In this document: positions 48,301-61,248 of the stretch, in pieces | Layout: each line of letters starts with the position of its first letter | Numbering within the stretch: position 1 is the first letter of the stretch | Origin: Tenodera sinensis | Taxonomy: Eukaryota; Arthropoda; Insecta; Mantodea; Mantidae | Length of the DNA stretch: 64,000 nt | Reading direction: 5' to 3' | Assembly (NCBI GenBank): GCA_030765045.1 | Contig: CM060962.1 | Location: forward strand, 100,924,912-100,988,911 | Program-made: the position numbers and the translations under genes | The notes under the pieces: model-generated | Told to the model about the DNA's origin: nothing | The model's input: the letters and a program-made list of their open reading frames with translations, nothing else | The model's database searches: none

Positions 48301-50742
48301 CACACATATCCTGTAACCGTCCACTAATGATAATTAATAATACTTCGTACATAAATTTTGTCTTTTTAAATTTGGAGATTAAGGTTATAATTATACCCTA
48401 CACTAATTTTCATTACGAAAGCATGTTTTAGCTATTCTAAATTGAATATTTAAAAAATATGACGTTTTCCACTACTTTCCTTACCCCTATTGTTTATTTG
48501 TTATTTATTCTAGCAGAGCCAGCCTCCGTCGGGGTGCTTCTAACTGAGAAAGTCTAGGGACCTGCCACCTGCTCTGATGTGGCCACGTGCCGGCCGCTCT
48601 TAGGATCCATCCTCCCGGGGATTGCCTGTTCGGGACATAGGCACAAGGGATCGCCTTTTAGTCTCGCTCCGCAAGTTGTCATAGAGTCATCGGTTCTTGG
48701 AGGATGCTAAAATTAAATGACACCAATGATATTTATCCAACAGTTCTTTTTGTTTTAATCTGTTTTCACCTCCTCCCTCTTTCCTCGCTCTCCCCCTCAC
48801 ACCTCTTTCTTTCTAAGCAAGTGACGGAGATAATCTGAATAGATTTTAATAATGAAAGGTAACTAACCAGTGAATTAATTTTTTCCTGCAGTTCTTTATA
48901 AATTATTTCTAAGCGTAGAATGTGCCCTTCGCATCTAAGTTGTATTGTATTATATACGTAAATTTAAAATATTTATCGAAGTAAAAGGTATGAGACAACC
49001 TATATAAGTAGTTAGAAGCGTCAAAAAGTATCATGCTATGAGTGCGGGTACTTTAATTCCACCTTTATGGATCGTTTCCAATACTCGAAGTGCTGTATCC
49101 TAATTCTTCTACGATCTCATAAGCACCCCACGAGAATGTGTCCAAAAACGCAAAATTCCCTTTGTGTAGTGCACACGACTTCGTTTACCTTGCTGATATG
49201 CAACATAAATCAATACTTATTGATGTGAAGCGCTAAACCGGGCTTCACATTTAAACGACACTGCCATTACCAACTCCAGAAACATTTCAAAAGATTAGAA
49301 CTTTGAACGTATGAAAAAGAGCCGGTCTTTGTAACGCAAAGCCTTTTGACGTCACGCGTTTCTTTCCCTCTCAACATGTTATTTATAACGCATCGCACCC
49401 ACACCCTTACTTACTTTCATCACATGGAATTATTTATTTTTAATCTTTGCTATCCGCGGTTGGTCGCAAAAAGCGCTGTTAAGCAGCCGGAAGGTTTCAC
49501 GAGACAGCTATCCAGTACAATGCAGCGGTGCTTCCAGACACATTACAAAAGCCTTGCTGGAAAGTAATGTTCCAGTCCAAATTTCATGAGCTGCAGGCTA
49601 CTGCCCGATACTATCCATTTATTCCCCCGACTTGCGGAGGCAGAGGCTTTCTCGGGTCTCAATAAAATACTTCCCATTCTGTGCGGCAAGCCTGATCTCT
49701 TGGGCGTTCGCCTTCATATAAAAACAGGCAAATATATGTCTTGTGCTGATATTCGGGGAAACCTTACGTTCGGGTTTCGCAACTTTATGGCAAGCTTTCA
49801 ACTCGGTACAAACAAAACAAAAGTATGGTAATGCTTTGTTACAAGGAAAACTGTTTGAATACTGATCACCACACCCCGGATTTACATATAAATGCGCGTT
49901 TTTGTTCTAGAGATATGTTTAGGAAATATGTATAACCTTTGCGATTCGAGAAAACACATACAAAACAAAAATAATTTTATTTGTTATACTTCGTGCATTT
50001 TAGAAATAAAGGCATAACGAATATCTCATTGTCTGTTTTACAGCTTTTCTCACGTTTCTCATACAAATTCACAGTTAAGAAACTTTGAAGTCAAGGTGTA
50101 CACTGAAGTGCATTAAATGTGGCCCATTTCTCTAGAATACAGTTGTGTTTTCCAGGTAACTTAGCTTTAACTCCTCCCAGCCATAAGTTCTCAATGGGAC
50201 TGGTCTTAAAAACAACTCAGGGACTCACACACAACGAACCAATGAACGATATTATAATGGATATGAATTCAACGGTTAGTTTAGAACCAGTCTCGAGAAA
50301 GTTTTACTACGATTGGTATAGTAAGAAAGGCTAAAGCCAATCCAACATAATTCAACCTCCTTGAGAAGGATGTTAAGAATTATTTGCATGAATGTTAAAC
50401 TGGACGACCCTATGACGTTTATATTAGCGCTGTCACCAGCAACATTGTTTCTACGGTTTTATTACATTTTACTTTTGTGTCAAAATTTAATTAACTATTA
50501 TATAAACATAACTGCACTATGGGAACATGAAGAACAACTCGTAGATTATTGCCACCCTTCGGCAGTTTGACCATGTTTTGGGGGGAGGTAAAGAACCTAA
50601 TCTACGCTATGGCTGGAATTATACTCTAGGGACGCACGTAGTAACACTAACAGAAGACAGGCCTTGATTTGTCAGTACCAACTTAAACCGCTGCGTGCTG
50701 TTTATGCGCATCAGTGTACGTTACATTAATTTTGTTTTATTA
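45335..50742. other. Unassigned AT-rich sequence, 5.4 kb
   Basis: Short unrecognised frames only. A GC-rich island at about 48,515-48,700 differs from its surroundings and may be a worn repeat of a family not otherwise seen here. No transposase, RT or tRNA-like motif that I can support. Confidence 0.4.
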
Positions 50743-50754
50743 ACCTTGTTTTAT

Positions 50755-50982
50755 GGCGGCGCCGTGGCGGAGCGGTTAGATCGTTCGTCTATCACCAAGG
50801 CGGCCCGGGATGTGGTATTCGTGGTGAACGGAGCTACATCTGAGCGGCTTTTCTCCGGACTCCCCAGTATCCCCCACCACACATTCCACCAAATGCCTCA
50901 TCGCCTCTCCTTTCACCAATTTCGCCTGCATTTCATTCCCCTTTCCCATTCTCATACCTGGTGCTGCGCTTATCACCCGCTT
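50755..50982 (+). mobile_element. SINE head and body at the left edge of the satellite, B box deleted
   Basis: A box TGGCGGAGCGG at 50,765-50,775 is kept. Compared with the copy at 5,991, 19 bases that contain most of the B box are missing at the junction 50,809/50,810 (cggcccggg joined to atgtggtattcg). The body then follows the long-type SINE (cgcctgcatttcattcccc, cttatcacccgcttccagg) straight into monomer 1. Without a B box, pol III transcription of this copy should be weak. Confidence 0.85.
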
Positions 50983-53900
50983 CCAGGTCTTCCCCCCAAC
51001 CGGTCCATAGGCTCGCTAGCTCCCCGACAGGTATCTGGCCCTAGGCACTGGCTTGTAAGTTCCAGGTCATTACCCTATCCGGTCCATAGGATCGTCAGCT
51101 CCCGGACAGGTATCTGGCCATAGGCACAGGCTTGTAATTTCAAGGTCTTCACCCTATCCGGTCCATAGGTTCGCCAGCTCGGCGACAGGTATCTCGCCCT
51201 AGGCACTGGCTTGTAAGTTCCAGGTCTTCACCCTATCCGGTCCATAGGTTCGTCAGCTTCCCGACAGGTATCTGGCCATAGGCACTGCCTTTTAAGTTCC
51301 AGGTCTTCACCCTATCCGGTCCATAGGTTCGTCAGCTCCCCGACAGGTATCTGGCCATAGGCACTGGCTTGTAAGTTCCAGGTCTTCACCCTATCCGGTA
51401 CATAGGTTCGTCACCTCCCCGACAGGTATCTGGCCCTAGGCACTGGCTTGTAAGTACCAGGTCTTCAAACTATTCGGTCCATAGGTTCGTCTGCTCCCCG
51501 ACAGGTATCTGGCCATAGGCACTGGCTTGTAAGTTCCAGGTCTTCCCCCTATCCGTCCATAGGTACGTCCGCTCCCCAAGAGGTATCTGGCCATAGGTAC
51601 TGCCTTGTAAGTTCCAAGTCTTCACACAATCCGGTCCCTAGGTTCGTCTGCTCCCCGACAGGTATCTGGCCCTAGTCACTGGTTTGTAAGTTCCAGGTCT
51701 TCCCCCTATCCGGTCCATAGGTTCGTTAGCTGCCCAAAAGGTTTCTGGCCCTAGGCACTGGCTTGTAAGTAATAGGACTTCTTGCTATTCCGTCCATAGG
51801 TTCGTCAGCTCCCCGACAGGTATCTGGCCCTAAGCAATGGCTTGTAAGTTGCAGGTCTTCACCCTATCCGGCCCATTAGTTCGTCAACTCCCCGACAGGT
51901 ATCTTGCCCTAGGCACTGGCTTGTAAATTCCAGGTCTTTACACTATCCGGCCCATAGGTTCGTCAGCTCCACGACGGGTATCTATCCCTAGGCACTGGCT
52001 TGTAAGTTGCAGGACTTCACCTTATCCGGTCCATAGGTTCGTCAGCTCCCCGACAGGTATCTGGCCCTAGGCATTGTCTTGTAAGTTCCAGGTCTTCACC
52101 CTATCCGGTCCATAGGTTTGTCACCTCCCCGACAGGTATCGGACCCTAGGCACTGGCTTGTAAGTTCTAGGACTTCATCCTATCCAGTCCATAGGTTCGT
52201 CAGCTCCCCGACAGGTATCTGGCCCTAGGCACTGGCTTGTATGTTCCAGCTCTTCACCCTATCCGGTCCATGGGTTCGTTAGCTCCCCAACAGCTATCTG
52301 GCCCTGGGCACTGGTAAGTAATTTCCAGGTCTTCACCCTATCCGATCCATAGGTTCGCCAGCTCCCCGACAGGTATCTGGCCCTAGGCACTGGCTTGCAA
52401 GTTCCAGGTCTTCACCCTATCCGGTCCACAGGTTCGTCAGCTCCCCGAAAGGTATTTGGATATAAACACTGGCTTGTAAGTTCCAGGTCTGCACCCTATA
52501 CGGCCCATAGGTTCGTCAGCTTCCCGACAGGTATCTGGCCCTAGGCACTGGCTTGTAAGTTGCAGGTCGTCACCCTATCCGGCCCATAAGTTCGTCAGCT
52601 CCCCGACGGGTATCTGGCCCTAGGCACTGGCTTGTAAGTTCCAGGTCTTTACCCTATCCGGCCCATAGGTTCGCCTGCTCCCCGACGGGTATCTATCGAT
52701 AGGCTCTGGCTTGTAAGTTCTAGGACTTCATCCTATCCAGTCCATAGGTTCGTCAGCTCCCCAACAGCTCTCTGGCCATAGGCACTGGCCTGTAAGTTCC
52801 AGGTCTTCCCCCTATCCGGTCAATAGGCTCGTCAGCTCCCCAAAAGGTTTCTGGCCCTAGGCACTGGCTTGTAAGTCCTAGGATTTCATCCAATCCAGTC
52901 CATAGGTTAGTCAGCTCCCCGACAGGCATCTGGCCCTAGGCACTGGCTTGCAAGTTCCAGATCTTCACCCTATCCGGTCCACAGGTTCGTAAGCTCCCCG
53001 AAAGGTACCTGGCCATAAACACTGGCTTGTAAGTTCCAGGTCTGCACCCTATACGGCACATAGGTTCCTCAGCTCCCCGGACGGTATCTCCCTTTAGCCA
53101 CTGGCTTGTAAGTTGCAGGTCTTCACCCTATTCGGCCCATAGGTTCGTCAGCTCCCCGATAGGTATCTGGCCCTAAGCACTGGCTTGTAAGATCCAGGTT
53201 TTCACCTTATCCGGTCCAAAGGTTCGTCAGCTCCTAGACAAGTATCTGGCCCAAGACACTGGCTTGTAAGTTCCAGGTCTTCACCCCATCCGGTCCATAG
53301 GCTTGTCAGCTCCCATACAGATATCTGGCCATAGGCACTGGCTTGTAAGTTCCAGGTCTTCCCGCTATATGGTCCATAGGTTCGTCAGCTTCCCGACAGG
53401 TATCTGGCCATAGGCACTGGCTTGTATGTTCCAGGTCTTCACCCTATCTGGTCCATCGGTTAATCAGCTCCCCGACAGCTATCTGGCCATAGACACTGGC
53501 TTGAAAGTTCCAGGTCATCACCCTATCCGGCCCAAAGGTTCGTCAGCTCTCCGACAGGTATCTGGCACTAGGCACTGGCTTGTATGTTCCAGGTCTTCAC
53601 CCTATCCGGTCCATAGGTTCGTCAGCTCCCCCACAGGTATCTGGCCCTAGGCACTGTCTTGTAAGTTCCAGGTCTTCACCCTATCCGATCCATAGTTTCG
53701 TCAGCTCCCCGACAGGTATCTGGCCCTGGGCACTGGCTTGTAAGTTCCAGGTCATCACGCTATCCGGCCCAGAGGTTCGTCAGCTCCCCGACAGGTATCT
53801 GGCCCTAGGCACTGGCTTGTATGTTCCAGGTCTTCACCCTAACCGGTCCTTAGGTTCCTCAGCTTCCCGACAGTTATCTGGCCAAAAACACTGGCTTGTA

Positions 53901-56900
53901 AGTTCCAGGTCTTCACCCTATCCGGCCCATAGGTTCCTTAGCTCCCCAAAAGGTTTCTGGCCCTAGGCACTGGCTTGTAAGTCCTAGGACTTCATCATAT
54001 CCAGTCCATAGGTTAGTCAGATTCCCGCAAGGTATCTGGCCAAAAACACTGGCTTGTAAGTTCCAGGTCTTCACCCTATCCGGCCCATAGCTTCATCAGC
54101 TCCCCGACAGGTATCTGGCCATAGGCACTGGCTTGTCAGTTCCAGGTCTTCCCCCTATCCGGCCCATAGGTTCGTCTGCTCCCCGACGGGTATCTGGCCC
54201 TAGGCACTGGCTTGTGAGTTCCAGGTCTTCACCTTATCCGGTCCATAGGTTCGTCAGCTTCCCGATAGATATCTGGCCATAGACACTGGCTTGTAAGTTC
54301 CAGGTCATCACCCTATCCGGCCCATAGGTTCGTCAGCTCCCCGACAGGTATCTGGCTTTAGGCAAGGGCTTGTATGTTTAGGTCTTCACCCTATGCGCCC
54401 CATAGATACGTCAGCTCCCCGACAGGTAGCTGGCCCTAGGCACTGGCTTGTGAGTTTCAGGTCTTCACCTTATCCGGTCCATAAGTTCGTCAGCTCCCCG
54501 ACAGGTATCTAGCCCTAGGCACTTGCTTGTAAGTTGCAGGTCTTCACCCTATCCGATACATAGGTTTGTCAGCTCCCCTAGAGGTATCTGGCAATAGGCA
54601 CTGGCTTGTAAGTTCCAGGTCTTCCCCCTATCCGGTCCATAGGTTCGTCAGCTACCCGAAAGGTATCTGGCCGAAGGCACTGACCTGTAAGTCCCAGGTC
54701 TTCACCCTATCCGGTCCATAGGTTCCTTAGCTCCCCGACAGGTATCTGGCCATACGCATTGGCTTGTAAGTTCCAGGTCTTCCCCTTATCTGGTCCATAG
54801 GATCGACAGCTCCCCGACAGGTATCTGGCCCAAGGCACTGGCTTGTAGGTTCTAGGACTTCATCCTGTCCCATCTATAGGTTCGTCAGCTACCCGACAGG
54901 AATGTGGCCCCAGGCACTGACTTGTAAGTTCCAAGTCTTCCCCCTATCCGGTCCATAGGTATGTCAGGTCCCCGACAGCTATGTGGCCCTAGGCACTGAC
55001 TTGTAAGTTCCAGCTCTTCCCCTTATCCGGTCCCCAGGTTCGTCAGCTACCCTAACAGGTATCTGGCCTACGCACTGGCCTGTAATTTCCAGGTCTTGCC
55101 CCTATCCAGTCCATAGGTTCTTCAGCTCCATGACAGGTATCTGGCCATAGGCACTGGCTTGTAATTTCCAGGTCTTCACCCTATCCGGTCCATAGGTTCG
55201 TCAGCTCCCTGACAGGTATCTGGCGCTAGGCACTGGCTGGTAAATTCTAGGAGTTCATCCTATCCAGTCCATAGGTTCGTCAGCACTGACAGGTATTTGG
55301 CCCTAGGCACTGGCTTGTAAGTTGTAGGACTTCATCCTATCCAGTCCGTAGGTTCGTCAGCTCCCCGCCAGGTGTCTGGCCCTAGGGCACTGGCTTGTAA
55401 GTTCCAGGTCTTCCCCCTATCCGGTCCATAGGTTCGTCAGCTCGCCGACAGGTATCTGGCCATAATCACTGTCTTGTAAGTTCCAGCTCTTCCCCGTATC
55501 CGGTTCACAGGTTCGTCAGCTCCCCAACAGGTATCTGGCCCTACGCACTGGCCTGTAATTTCCAGGTCTTCCGCCTATCCGGTCCATAGGTTCGTCAGCT
55601 TCCCCACAGGTATCTGGCCATAGGCACTGGCTTGTAAGTTCCAGGTCTTCCCCCTATCTGGTCCATGGGTTCGTCAGCTTCCCGACAGGTATCTGGCCAT
55701 AGGCACTGGCTTGTAAGTTCCAGGTCTTCCCTCTATCTGGTCCATGGGTTCGTCAGCTCCCCGACAGGTATCTGGCCATAGGCACTGGCTTGTAATTCCA
55801 GGTCTTCCCCCTATCCGGTCCATGGGTTCGTCAGCTCCCCGACAGGTATCTGGCCCAAGGCACTGGTTTGTAATTTCCAGGTCTTCACCCTATCCGATCC
55901 ATAGGTTCGTCAGCTCCCCGACAGGTATCTGGCCCTAGGCACTGTCTTGTAAGTTCCAGGTCTTCCCCCTGTCCGGTCCATTGGTTCGTCAGCTCCCTGA
56001 CAGGTATCTGGCCCTAGGCAGTGGCTTGTAAGTTCCAGGTCTTCACCCTATCCGGTCCATAGTTTCGTCAGCCCCCCGACAGGTATCTGGCCATAGACAC
56101 TGGCTTGTAAATTCCAGGTCTTCCCGCTATCTGGTCAATGGGTTCGTCAGCTTCCCGACAGGTATCTCGCCATAGGCACTGGCTTGTAAGTTCCAGGTCT
56201 TCCCTCTATCTGGTCCATGGGTTCGTCAGCTCCCCGACAGGTATCTGGCCATAGGCACTGGCTTGTAATTCCAGGTCTTCCCCCTATCCGGTCCATGGGT
56301 TCGTCAGCTCCCCGACAGGAATCTGGCCCTAGGCACTGTCTTGTAAGTTCCAGGTCTTCCCCCTATCCGGTCCATAGGTTCGTCAGCTCGCCGACAGGTA
56401 TCTGGCCATAATCACTGTCTTGTAAGTTCCAGCTCTTCCCCGTATCCGGTCCACAGGTTCGTCAGCTCCCCAACAGGTATCTGGCCCTACGCACTGGCCT
56501 GTAATTTCCAGGTCTTATGCCTATCCGGTCCTTAGGTTCGTCAGCTTCCCCACAGGTATCTGGCCATAGGCACTGGCTTGTAAGTTCCAGGTCTTCCCCC
56601 TATCTGGTCCATGGGTTCGTCAGCTTCCCGACAGGTATCTGGCCATAGGCACTGGCTTGTAATTCCAGGTCTTCCCCCTATCCGGTCCATGGGTTCGTCA
56701 GCTCCCCGGCAGGTATCTGGCCCAAGGCACTGGTTTGTAATTTCCAGGTCTTCCCCCTATCCGGTCCATTGGTTCGTCAGCTCCCCGACAGGTATCTGGC
56801 CCTAGGCACTGGCTTGTAAGTTCCAGGTCTTCACCCTATCCGGTCCATAGTTTCGTCAGCCCCCCGACAGGTATCTGGCCATAGACACTGGCTTGTAAGT

Positions 56901-57060
56901 TCCAGGTCTTCCCCCTATCTGGTCCATGGGTTCGTCAGCTCCCCGACAGGTATCTGGCCATAGGCACTGGCTTGTAATTCCAGGTCTTCCCCCTATCCGG
57001 TCCATGGGTTCGTCAGCTCCCCGACAGGAATCTGGCCCTAGGCACTGGCTTGTAAGTTCT
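50983..57060 (+). repeat. 79-bp satellite array, about 77 monomers
   Basis: Consecutive ccaggtcttc starts lie at 50,983, 51,062, 51,141 and 51,220, giving a 79-bp period. The consensus contains caccctatccggtccatagg, ttcgtcagctccccgacagg, tatctggccctaggcactgg and cttgtaagtt in order. Divergence is mostly scattered substitutions, with a few 1-bp and longer indels. The array is much richer in GC than its flanks. Because 79 leaves a remainder of 1 on division by 3, each strand reads through all three frames in turn, which yields short repetitive ORFs (SSPTGIWP motifs) that are not genes. Confidence 0.98.
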
Positions 57061-57108
57061 AGGTGGTAATAGTCCTCCATACGGGAAGGTGTCTGATAAA
57101 GAAGAACT
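57061..57108 (+). mobile_element. SINE 3' terminus at the right edge of the satellite
   Basis: Follows the last monomer at tctagg and matches the terminal ~48 bp of the long-type SINE, including tcctccata and a purine-rich gataaagaaga end. It lies immediately before the right target-site duplication. Confidence 0.8.
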
Positions 57109-57120
57109 ACTTTGTTTTAT

Positions 57121-59211
57121 ACTGCCGTTCTACAGTTATAAGTGCGTTTTAAATTTAATGCGGATGTCTTGAGCAGTTTTTGTGAATAATATGTTGTTTT
57201 ATATTGTTCTTAGAGGGCGCTTTTTAGGTTTAGTAAATTTGACTAGAACGATAGTTACTTGTTAGAATGTGCGCTAATGAAGATCACAAATAAATGCACA
57301 ATAACATTGTAATTAAAAATTACAAACATGAGGTAGCATTACATAATATTTTAGAATTTAAAGCTATTCTTTCATACATAACAAGGCCAATAAATGTTTC
57401 TGAGAGTTGGTTCTAGTGCGCTTTCCGTTGTACTAACAGCATGGCCAGGTACAGTCAATTTGAAAATACACAGAGCACGAACGGTCCCACTGTCTAGTGC
57501 ATTCGGAATCAACACACGATTTGTTAGAACTTTCTCGAAACATAAACATAAATGAATAAAAAGAGTATTTTTTTGCAAGGCGTAAGTTGAATTTGCGGCC
57601 TTTACCATGACTTTTCAGCATGCTAACCACTGCGCTGCTAGAGCACGTTAATAACGACCACCACCCGCTAATCATTGGGCTAGCGAATGTGGCGTCGGCA
57701 CCTGTATTTCGCATCGTATGTAAAATACAGAGTTGCTAGTTACCAATCCGCAGGAAGAGAAGACGCATATTGTGTTTTAAACCTTTTACACTTATATATT
57801 CCTGAAATTGTGTGTGTACTTTACTTAGTCAAACTGAATTGTTCCTAAAACATATTTCAAAAAGTGTGGGTAAAATTGTAGAATTCCTGTCCAAATATTA
57901 GTATTACTTACTACACACTGAAGGAGACAGCACGCAGTAGGAATGAATACAAGTAACGGAATAGTACTTGGTAACTAAATATAATTGATTATACTGGGGC
58001 AGACATTACATCAACATAGGTGAATCAAACACTGCTATCACTCAGCCTGTCACGTGAGAGAGTAGCCTGTGGCCTCGATTGTTTCTGCTCCTTATACAGC
58101 GAAAGCTATCGGACTGTTGTATCTGCGAAGATGTTGTATCTGTGTACTTCCCCATTTACATGGAGTTTATATTAACTATCGATTGTAAATGTAAGCAGTG
58201 ACTGGTAAATGAAACAATTTCACGCAAAGAGAACCATCTACAGAGACACGAGCTCAACGCTGTAACCAGCCAAGGGAGTCTGTTGCCTCTTACAAGGCCA
58301 TTGCACACTATACGAGTGCTGGTTGAAATGAACAACGATCCTGAGACGTCCTGCTTTGTTTATGCCTTCGATTTTAATTCAGGATGAAATCTAACTAACG
58401 TCTACAATTCGTTCGTTGATATATGCATAGTTCGCTACCACTGCAGTGACTTCGGAGTTTCTCCGTTGTGCACAAGTGTGATTGAACCGCTTTTGAGTTG
58501 TTTTATGCTCATACATGAACAGCTTCTGCTTCACTTCGAGCTATACAGCTAAGAGTTTGTTCATCGTGCATCTCAAAGCTGAAAGTTTATTCAAGACATT
58601 TGTGTTATGTGTGAATTGCTTTAGAAACTTCTTGTTATTGTTGCTGATCTTGTCTTCTTACTAGTCTACTGAAATATCTAGGTGCTGAAAAATTCACGCC
58701 TGAACAACTATTTCTTTTAAGTACAAGCGTTAGGTTAATAATATCTATCCCCCATCAAAGAGGAACTTATGGGCAATAAAAGAACAGAAATTATGAAAAT
58801 TGTGCATATAAATTATGTGTGTTATTGGAAATTCCATTCGAAGATGCTAGGAAACTCTCAATCCAGATGGAGAACCGTTTCAACAATGTTTATAACCAAT
58901 TTATTGCTCATTATTGTGCATGTTATTACTCGTTAGTAATTAACGCGGAGTTTAAGGCCGGGAAATCCCCAGTGCCATAGATAGGTGCAGAGCACGCATA
59001 CTGCGATTGCTGGCCCCGTATGTAACGAACGGACTGTATAATTGTGCTGAGGTATTTAATTACAAAATGCAACACACAATTTTTAAAATATTTGGGCACT
59101 TAAAGCGGGTACTTTTCGTTGAGTTGAAGTCCTGCCAGTATTCTTCTTGGAAGTACAATGTTTATAACGTTATCACTTTCTTATTTGCTTGCTATGTGCA
59201 TTGTTAAACGT
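57121..59211. other. Unassigned sequence, 2.1 kb
   Basis: A tRNA-like pattern may exist on minus near 57,600-57,650 (ccatgacttttcagcatgct then aaccactgcgctgctagagc), too worn to assign. Otherwise nothing recognised. Confidence 0.35.
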
Positions 59212-59540
59212 CCATCATTGCAAGGCTTTCTGTATTTTCTCTAAGACCATTTCCTCGTCATTTCTCTGGATCTTAAGCCCTCTCCGTTGTCGCAGCGAAA
59301 ACTCTTTTCACATCCTGTTATTCTTCATTCTTTCTACGTGACCCAGAAATATTATTAGCTTCTTCCTGCTTCCGCAAGTATATCGAGTTACCGTACAGTT
59401 CCGTTACTTCTTTATTCTGTCTTATTCTCCGTCCATTTCCGTCTTTAGTGGCACTAAAGAATTTCCTTCTATACCAACAGCATTGTCTTTTCAATTCATA
59501 CTTGATGTTTCTGCTCCATATAAAGTTATTGTCCATATAT
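59212..59540 (-). pseudogene. LINE reverse-transcriptase C-terminal remnant
   Basis: Read leftwards, one frame gives TLYGAET near 59,515 (the LYGxExW block after the RT palm), another gives GRRIRQNKEVTELYG (the DRxRNxxIRxEL block), and a third gives FLGHVERMKNNRM near 59,340 (the WxGHVxRMxxxR block), with a basic tail. This series is typical of the C-terminal region of several arthropod LINEs. Stops and frameshifts break it; only the 3' end of ORF2 is present, as in 5'-truncated insertions. Clade uncertain. Confidence 0.6.
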
Positions 59541-61234
59541 TTTTATTATTTCCACTGAACATGGACTGTTTCAGTGAAGTCAGTAACAGGCAGTAACATC
59601 CATCGGCTACATCAGGTCTGGATTGTATTCACAACCATTCTTCTTAATTTCTTTCGTGGGCCCTTTAATTCTTTAAATTCGCTCAATATGGCGCTGCCCT
59701 TTACGAATGTCGTTAACTTAAACACGAACAGCAACGGTACAAATACTAATAAAAAGTGCATTTTAAGATCCACTGTTAGATATATGGGCACTTAATACTC
59801 TCCTTGAAAGCCCTAGTTGTGTTGAAAGCTACATGGTAAACTCTTACTTCGTTTGTTTTTATATCTTCAGCTACCTCGATGACAGTGGTGTCATTGAGGG
59901 GAAATAACACGATTACTTTATCTCCTCCTGGTCACCCTTCGCTGGTGACGTAATAGGTGCGAGGGTAAGGAAGAATACTGAGAGGATTCCAGTTGGAATT
60001 TGAAACGGGACATGTTGACGCCCGACACTGACTTTACTTATTTTGTGGAACTTAAAGAGGTGGAGAAGTACCGTATAAGCCAATGCCAGTCACTTTTACA
60101 CTGCACTGTTACGCCACTAAACCAGAGCGAGTGGAGGGAAGGAAAAGAGGAGAATAATCCGCGGTGTCACTTTTTGGTACCTATGATCTATGACATACAG
60201 AGCAAGATTGCTCTGCGATAACCTGGGAAGCTCCAATTCAGCAATTCCCTATGGGCCGGCAGTACTGTGACTTGGTTCTTTTTCTCGCGGTTTTCCATGG
60301 TTGGAGGCGAATACTGGGATGGATTATGTAACGCAAAGAATTTTCCTTTCCCCCATTTCCTGTCGTTTCATTTCCTTATCATGTTTCAGAATCGAAGGAT
60401 CAGCCACGTGGATGGCGGGAGAAGCCTATGATGGTGGAAATTGCTTTGTGGATTTTTTTGTCCTGACGTTCGATGTGTGAAAAATCCTCAGAGAGACTTC
60501 CATGGGGAAAGGTAGTCTCACAGGCATCAGAATGTAACATCTTGAGGTGCACACCTGCGCCCCAGATTGCCGCCCCGGATCTATTCGCCCTCTGTGTCCT
60601 TCGCCTCATTCCTTCCTCCTGTAGGTTAACAGAAGCCCAACAAAGGACTGTACGCTTAGGTGCCAAAATTTTCCTCCGCTTTCTGATAATCATAATCAAC
60701 TCTGTTACATCTAATAGATATTCCAACAAGATTTTATGCAAGTTAAATAATCTTCTTAGATTATTTTACTGCACATGTGCCGCGTGTGCTTCGAAATTAC
60801 TTCCACATCTACTTTAGAGATGACAATTTTGAGTATCATAAGATTGTGTTTTAATTGATTATCTCACTGAAATACCTCAGGGTATACACAGAACTAAAAC
60901 ACTTAATTCCAAAGTAGGACTAAAGCTACCTAACCAAAATATGACACCGGGCACGGTGCATAACAAAGGACGGTCGGGGCCAAGCTACTTCACACCACAT
61001 ACCAGGCTGGCCAAAAAACAAAGGCGCTCAAGGCCAGCCTGCCTCGCGCGACTGTTTGTGTATACGTGACTAACAACAATGGGCAAGGCGCGTATCAAAG
61101 TCACTCACACACAAGCTTCCCCACATCACCCACGCTAGCAAACACGTGACAGCAATCAGAGCGGCAGAAGCAAAAGTGGTTTTCTACAGATGATTCGAGA
61201 AGTGTCTGGTGGCCGGCTTGTTCGAAGAAATTCG
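59541..61234. other. Unassigned sequence, 1.7 kb
   Basis: Overlapping frames of 113 (minus) and 114 (plus) codons at 60,400-60,817 oppose each other and show no known motif. No element structure is recognised. Confidence 0.4.
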
Positions 61235-61248
61235 CGAAAGGCCTGTAT

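Larger units (their letters stand above)
50755..57108 (+). mobile_element. Single SINE insertion (family A, long type) carrying an internal 6-kb satellite
   Basis: The outer 12-bp target-site duplication is accttgttttat at 50,743-50,754 and actttgttttat at 57,109-57,120 (one mismatch). The left edge starts with the same ggcggcgccgtgg head as other family A SINEs. The right edge (ctaggtggtaatagtcctcc, then atacgggaaggtg and gataaagaagaa) matches the 3' terminus of the long-type copy at 29,502 (ctagggggtgtaagtcctcc, then atatggggagggt and gatgaagaagaa). Everything between is the tandem expansion of one internal SINE segment. One event of SINE insertion followed by amplification explains all edges. 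Confidence 0.85.

Noticed and set aside
50983..57060. Repetitive ORFs with SSPTGIWP-like peptides, up to 142 codons
   Set aside because: They follow from the 79-bp period rotating through all frames. Frames are broken wherever monomers carry indels, and there is no conserved start or frame.
50983..57060. CRISPR-like direct repeats
   Set aside because: Monomers are contiguous, 79 bp, and have no unique spacers; the context is eukaryotic and SINE-derived.
60400..60817. Opposed 113- and 114-codon ORFs
   Set aside because: Mutually overlapping frames on opposite strands, with no motif or composition to favour either.
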